Assembly (NCBI RefSeq): GCF_001553625.1
Contig: NZ_CP014230.1
Location: forward strand, 1,364,001-1,428,000
Source of the DNA: Desulfomicrobium orale DSM 12838
Lineage (GTDB): Bacteria; Desulfobacterota; Desulfovibrionia; Desulfovibrionales; Desulfomicrobiaceae
Reading direction: 5' to 3'
DNA: 64,000 nt
Shown: one piece after another, positions 59,822 to 64,000 of the stretch
Layout: every line of letters starts with the position of its first letter
How positions within the stretch are numbered: the first letter of the stretch is position 1
Notes under the pieces: generated by a model
What the model was told of the DNA's origin: nothing
The model's input: only the letters and a program-made list of their open reading frames with translations
The model's database searches: none
Program-made: the position numbers and the translations under genes

Positions 59822-59948
59822 ATGGGATGGGCTTTTCTATTGGGTTTGCGAGCCGGTCGGAACCCGGAGAGCCAGAGTTGTCCCCGCATTCTCTGCATTC
59901 ATTTTCTTGGGCTGGTATCGCCCATCAGAGGTCAGCGGGGCGGCGTCC

Positions 59949-59977
59949 TTGACGCCTGATATCAATTTGCCTATGCG
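59949..59977 (+). promoter_or_regulatory. Possible promoter of the ffh operon
   Basis: TTGACG at 59949-59954, 17 bases, TATGCG at 59972-59977, 33 bases before the ffh ATG. The stretch 59822-59948 shows no gene. Confidence 0.45.
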
Positions 59978-60009
59978 TGACTTCTTTTATTTTGCACAGG
60001 ACTCCGCAT

Positions 60010-61455
<1,446 letters not shown>

Positions 61456-61511
61456 GTGGGGATCGGGTAACGATCCATACGCCATACATTACAGTTCAGG
61501 GAGAATATCAC

Positions 61512-61757
61512 ATGGCTTTGAAACTCAGACTGACCCGCATGGGCTCCAAGAAGAAACCGTTCTACCGTATCGTGGCCGTGAACAGCGAGTCCCGCCGCGA
61601 CGGCCGGGCTCTCGATTATGTCGGGTACTACAACCCCATGACCAAGCCCGCCGACATCAAGATCGATCAGGAAAAGATCAGGATCTGGATGGAGCGGGGC
61701 GCGCACCCCTCGGATACCGTCCGTTCCCTGCTCAAGCAGGCAGGCTTTGCCGGTTAG
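61512..61757 (+). CDS. rpsP: 30S ribosomal protein S16
   Basis: 81 residues. [41 protein letters not shown] is the family hallmark, and the C-terminus [22 protein letters not shown] is complete. CAGGGAGAA lies before the ATG. In the ffh-trmD operon. Confidence 0.97.
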   Translation: MALKLRLTRMGSKKKPFYRIVAVNSESRRDGRALDYVGYYNPMTKPADIKIDQEKIRIWMERGAHPSDTVRSLLKQAGFAG

Positions 61758-61803
61758 TTCCGTCGGCGGTTTCTGTGTTTGCCGTATCCGCTGAAGGTGT
61801 CCC

Positions 61804-62037
61804 ATGCCCAAGGAGCTGATTGAATACATCGCCAGATCCCTGGTGGACGACCCGGATGAGGTGCTTGTCACCGAGACTCCCGGCGAACAGGCTGCTGTGA
61901 TCGAACTCAAGGTCGCCAAGGAGGACCTGGGCAAGGTCATCGGCAAGCAGGGCCGTACGGCCAGGGCCATGCGTACCTTGCTGAGTGCGGCCAGGGCCGG
62001 AGCAGGGAAGCGCTTGGTGCTGGAGATTCTGGAATAG
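61804..62037 (+). CDS. khpA: KH-domain RNA-binding protein KhpA
   Basis: 77 residues. One KH domain with the [22 protein letters not shown] loop. N-terminal [18 protein letters not shown] is typical of KhpA/YlqC. Found between rpsP and rimM in many bacteria; binds small or ribosomal RNAs. Confidence 0.93.
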   Translation: MPKELIEYIARSLVDDPDEVLVTETPGEQAAVIELKVAKEDLGKVIGKQGRTARAMRTLLSAARAGAGKRLVLEILE

Positions 62038-62038
62038 C

Positions 62039-62593
62039 ATGTCCGGTCCGCGCCGGGAGCCGGCCCGGCTGGTGCAGGTGGGCCGGGTGCTCAAGCCTCA
62101 CGGTCTCAGGGGGGAGCTTTGCGTAGAAATCCACGCGGGCTCCCCGTTCCTCTTTGAGGGGATTTCACGCGTCTATCTGGAGCTTCCCGGCAAGAAAGCC
62201 AGACCATGTGTTCTTGAGGCCTGGAGGCCGCACCGGGAACGCGTGTTGATACTGGTGGACCGCTGTCAGGGCAGGGATCAGGCCGAAACGTTGCGAGGGG
62301 CTCTGGTCCTGGTGCGCGAGCGTGATCTGCCCGACACGGATGAAGACGGACTTTGTCCCGAGGATATTCTGGGACTGCCGGTGGTCCGCCCCGACGGCTG
62401 CCGGATAGGCGTACTGGAAGACATGCGGGACATGGCGGGGCAGGAAATCTGGTTCGTACGCGACGAAGCAGGAAATGAAATCCTGCTGCCCGCAGTGGAG
62501 GAGATCGTGGTGGAAATCGATCTGGGGCAGGGGCTGATCAGGGTGGACCCGCCCGACGGTCTGGTCGAGCTGTATCAGAATCAGAACGGATAG
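62039..62593 (+). CDS. rimM: 16S rRNA processing protein RimM
   Basis: 184 residues from ATG 62039, one base after the khpA stop. N-terminal LVQVGRVLKPHGLRGELCVE and PRC-barrel C-terminus with EDILGLPVV and GNEILLPAVEEIVVEIDL. It matures the 30S head domain near S19. Confidence 0.93.
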   Translation: MSGPRREPARLVQVGRVLKPHGLRGELCVEIHAGSPFLFEGISRVYLELPGKKARPCVLEAWRPHRERVLILVDRCQGRDQAETLRGALVLVRERDLPDTDEDGLCPEDILGLPVVRPDGCRIGVLEDMRDMAGQEIWFVRDEAGNEILLPAVEEIVVEIDLGQGLIRVDPPDGLVELYQNQNG

Positions 62594-62637
62594 ACCCGAA
62601 GACAGCGGGTGTTTCATCCACTGCGAACCAGACGGCC

Positions 62638-63912
62638 ATGCGGTTTTCCATCATCAGTATTTTCCCGGAATTTTTCGAGTCCCCCTTATCCTGCGGTCTG
62701 TTGTCCAAAGCCGTGGACAAGGGGCTGATCAGCTTTCAGTTCATCAATCCGCGTCATTATTCCACGGACAAGCACCATAATGTGGATGACCGCCCTTACG
62801 GCGGCGGACCGGGAATGGTTATGGCCGTGGAGCCGCTGCGCCGGGCTCTGGAAACGCTGCCCCCGTCGGTGCGCATCCTCATGCTGAATCCCAAGGGCCG
62901 TCCTCTGACCCAGAAACTGGCCAGGGAACTGGCTGCGGAAGAGGAACTGGCGCTTTTATGCGGGCGCTACGAAGGTGTGGACGCCCGGCTGGAGGAACTG
63001 TGCGCCGTGGAGCCCGTTTCCGTGGGGGATTTCGTCCTGAACGGAGGAGAAAGCGGCGCTCTGTGTCTGATAGAGGCCGTGAGTCGTCTGGTGCCGGACT
63101 TCATGGGCCGGGACGAAAGCGCGGACGAGGAGAGCTTCAGCTCCGGACTGCTGGAATACCCGCACTACACCAGACCCGAAGAATACGAGGGCTTGGCTGT
63201 GCCCGAAGTGCTGTCTTCGGGACACCATGGGCGGATCGCGGTCTGGCGGCGGGAGAAAAGCCTGGAAGCCACGCTGGCCCTGCGGCCGGACATGCTGGAC
63301 ACCGCACTTCTGACCGACCAGGATATCCGCCATCTGCGGAGCATCGAGCGTGTCCGCCCGGGGCGGAATCTGTATGTGGCTCTGGTGCACTATCCGGTGG
63401 AGAACAAGCGGGGAGAGACCATTACAACCTCTTTGACAAATCTGGACCTCCACGATATTGCGCGCGTTTCGCGTACCTATGGACTTGGCGGCTACTATCT
63501 GTGTACGCCCCTTGCCGATCAGCGGGAAATGGCCCGGACATTGATCGGCCATTGGAAGGACGGCTTCGGAGCCACCGCCAATCCCGACCGGAGTGACGCG
63601 CTGGGCCGGGTGCGGGTGACCGGCCTTCTGGAGGAAGCTATCGCGGACATCGAGTCCCGGACAGGACTGCGGCCCAAGGTGGTGGTCACCAGCGCCAAGG
63701 CCGGAGATATGACCTGCAGCCAGGTCGTGGAATGGCTCGAAGCGTTTCCGGTGCTTTTGGTGCTGGGCACGGGCCATGGGCTGGGGCGGGAAGTGCTGGC
63801 CGCCGCTGACGGGGCCTTGCGGGCCATACGCTTTCTGGATGGGTATAATCATCTTTCCGTCCGCTCGGCGGCTTCCATCATGGTGGACCGGCTTCTTGGC
63901 GACACGGGCTGA
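62638..63912 (+). CDS. trmD: tRNA (guanine-N1)-methyltransferase TrmD fused to a second SAM-dependent RNA methyltransferase domain
   Basis: 424 residues versus about 245 for TrmD. Residues 1-238 are TrmD: SIFPEFFESPLS, YGGGPGMVM, NPKGRPLTQKLARELA, LCGRYEGVDAR, VGDFVLNGGESGAL, the trefoil-knot motifs that methylate G37 of tRNA. From about residue 244 a second domain starts (NLYVALVHYPVENKRGETITTSLTNLDLHDIARVSRTYGLGGYYLCTP), matching the PF09936 family, which is a separate gene in other phyla. The C-terminal target is unknown. GGTTTTCC-start is normal; no internal stop. Confidence 0.93.
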   Translation: MRFSIISIFPEFFESPLSCGLLSKAVDKGLISFQFINPRHYSTDKHHNVDDRPYGGGPGMVMAVEPLRRALETLPPSVRILMLNPKGRPLTQKLARELAAEEELALLCGRYEGVDARLEELCAVEPVSVGDFVLNGGESGALCLIEAVSRLVPDFMGRDESADEESFSSGLLEYPHYTRPEEYEGLAVPEVLSSGHHGRIAVWRREKSLEATLALRPDMLDTALLTDQDIRHLRSIERVRPGRNLYVALVHYPVENKRGETITTSLTNLDLHDIARVSRTYGLGGYYLCTPLADQREMARTLIGHWKDGFGATANPDRSDALGRVRVTGLLEEAIADIESRTGLRPKVVVTSAKAGDMTCSQVVEWLEAFPVLLVLGTGHGLGREVLAAADGALRAIRFLDGYNHLSVRSAASIMVDRLLGDTG

Positions 63913-63986
63913 TGCCCGGACTTACTGGTACGGCAAATATGACCATATTTGGCGGCTTCGGCCGTCTCAGATAAAGGAGAGCATCA

Positions 63987-64000
63987 ATGAACATCATAGA
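63987..64000 (+). CDS. rplS: 50S ribosomal protein L19, first codons
   Basis: Only MNII and two further bases are visible, behind AAAGGAGA. The MNII start and the position after trmD fit L19. The assignment rests mainly on context. Confidence 0.75.

Overview
The window comes from a high-GC, motile, Gram-negative sulfate reducer, most likely of the order Desulfovibrionales; I would not commit to a genus. The main clues are a complete dsrC, the siroheme-to-heme radical SAM enzyme AhbC, a B12 riboswitch in front of a class III ribonucleotide reductase, rubrerythrin, and TrmD fused to a second RNA-methyltransferase domain. No tRNA, rRNA, insertion sequence, prophage or CRISPR array was seen.

Layout. 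1-4369: flagellar motor and export operon (two MotB-type proteins, fliL-M-N-O-P-Q). 4402-6915: convergent RNA methyltransferase gene and a LysM lytic transglycosylase. 7203-12727: flagellin (sigma-28 promoter), then fliD (sigma-54 promoter), fliS and an asparagine-synthase-like amidotransferase. 12779-14948: zinc-ribbon membrane protein and ahbC. 15077-20463: a compact accessory type II fatty-acid-synthase-like operon (FabB-like KAS, CrtISO-like flavoprotein, FabF-like KAS, dedicated ACP, PlsC-like acyltransferase, small lipoprotein). 20672-21535: two small cysteine proteins and dsrC. 21673-27583, minus strand: flgB-flgC-fliE-fliF-fliG-fliH-fliI behind a sigma-54 promoter. 27859-29464: TPR protein and an exported beta-propeller-like protein. 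29618-32645: DnaA-box pair, promoter, cobalamin riboswitch, nrdG, nrdD.

32881-44476: rpmB, then yceD-rpmF-plsX-fabH-fabG-acpP-fabF-glyA, a dCMP deaminase, and ribD-ribE-ribBA-ribH-nusB. 44636-51787: leuS-lptE-holA-radC and lon. 51971-52629: an orphan secreted protein and a doubtful cysteine-rich reading frame. 52718-59057, minus strand: a tetR-led RND efflux operon. 59268-59762: rubrerythrin. 60010-64000: ffh-rpsP-khpA-rimM-trmD-rplS.

How it fits together. The flagellar genes show a visible promoter hierarchy: sigma-54 sites before flgB and fliD and a sigma-28 site before fliC. The housekeeping lipid operon (plsX to fabF) supplies reductase and ACP functions, while the separate 15-20 kb operon has its own condensing enzymes, ACP and acyltransferase but no reductase or dehydratase. 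It therefore probably borrows from primary fatty acid synthesis to make an unknown specialised acyl product. That operon is the best candidate for an undescribed system. The most actionable quality observation is in fliG: the well-placed ATG after fliF is out of frame with the conserved body by one base in a C4 run.
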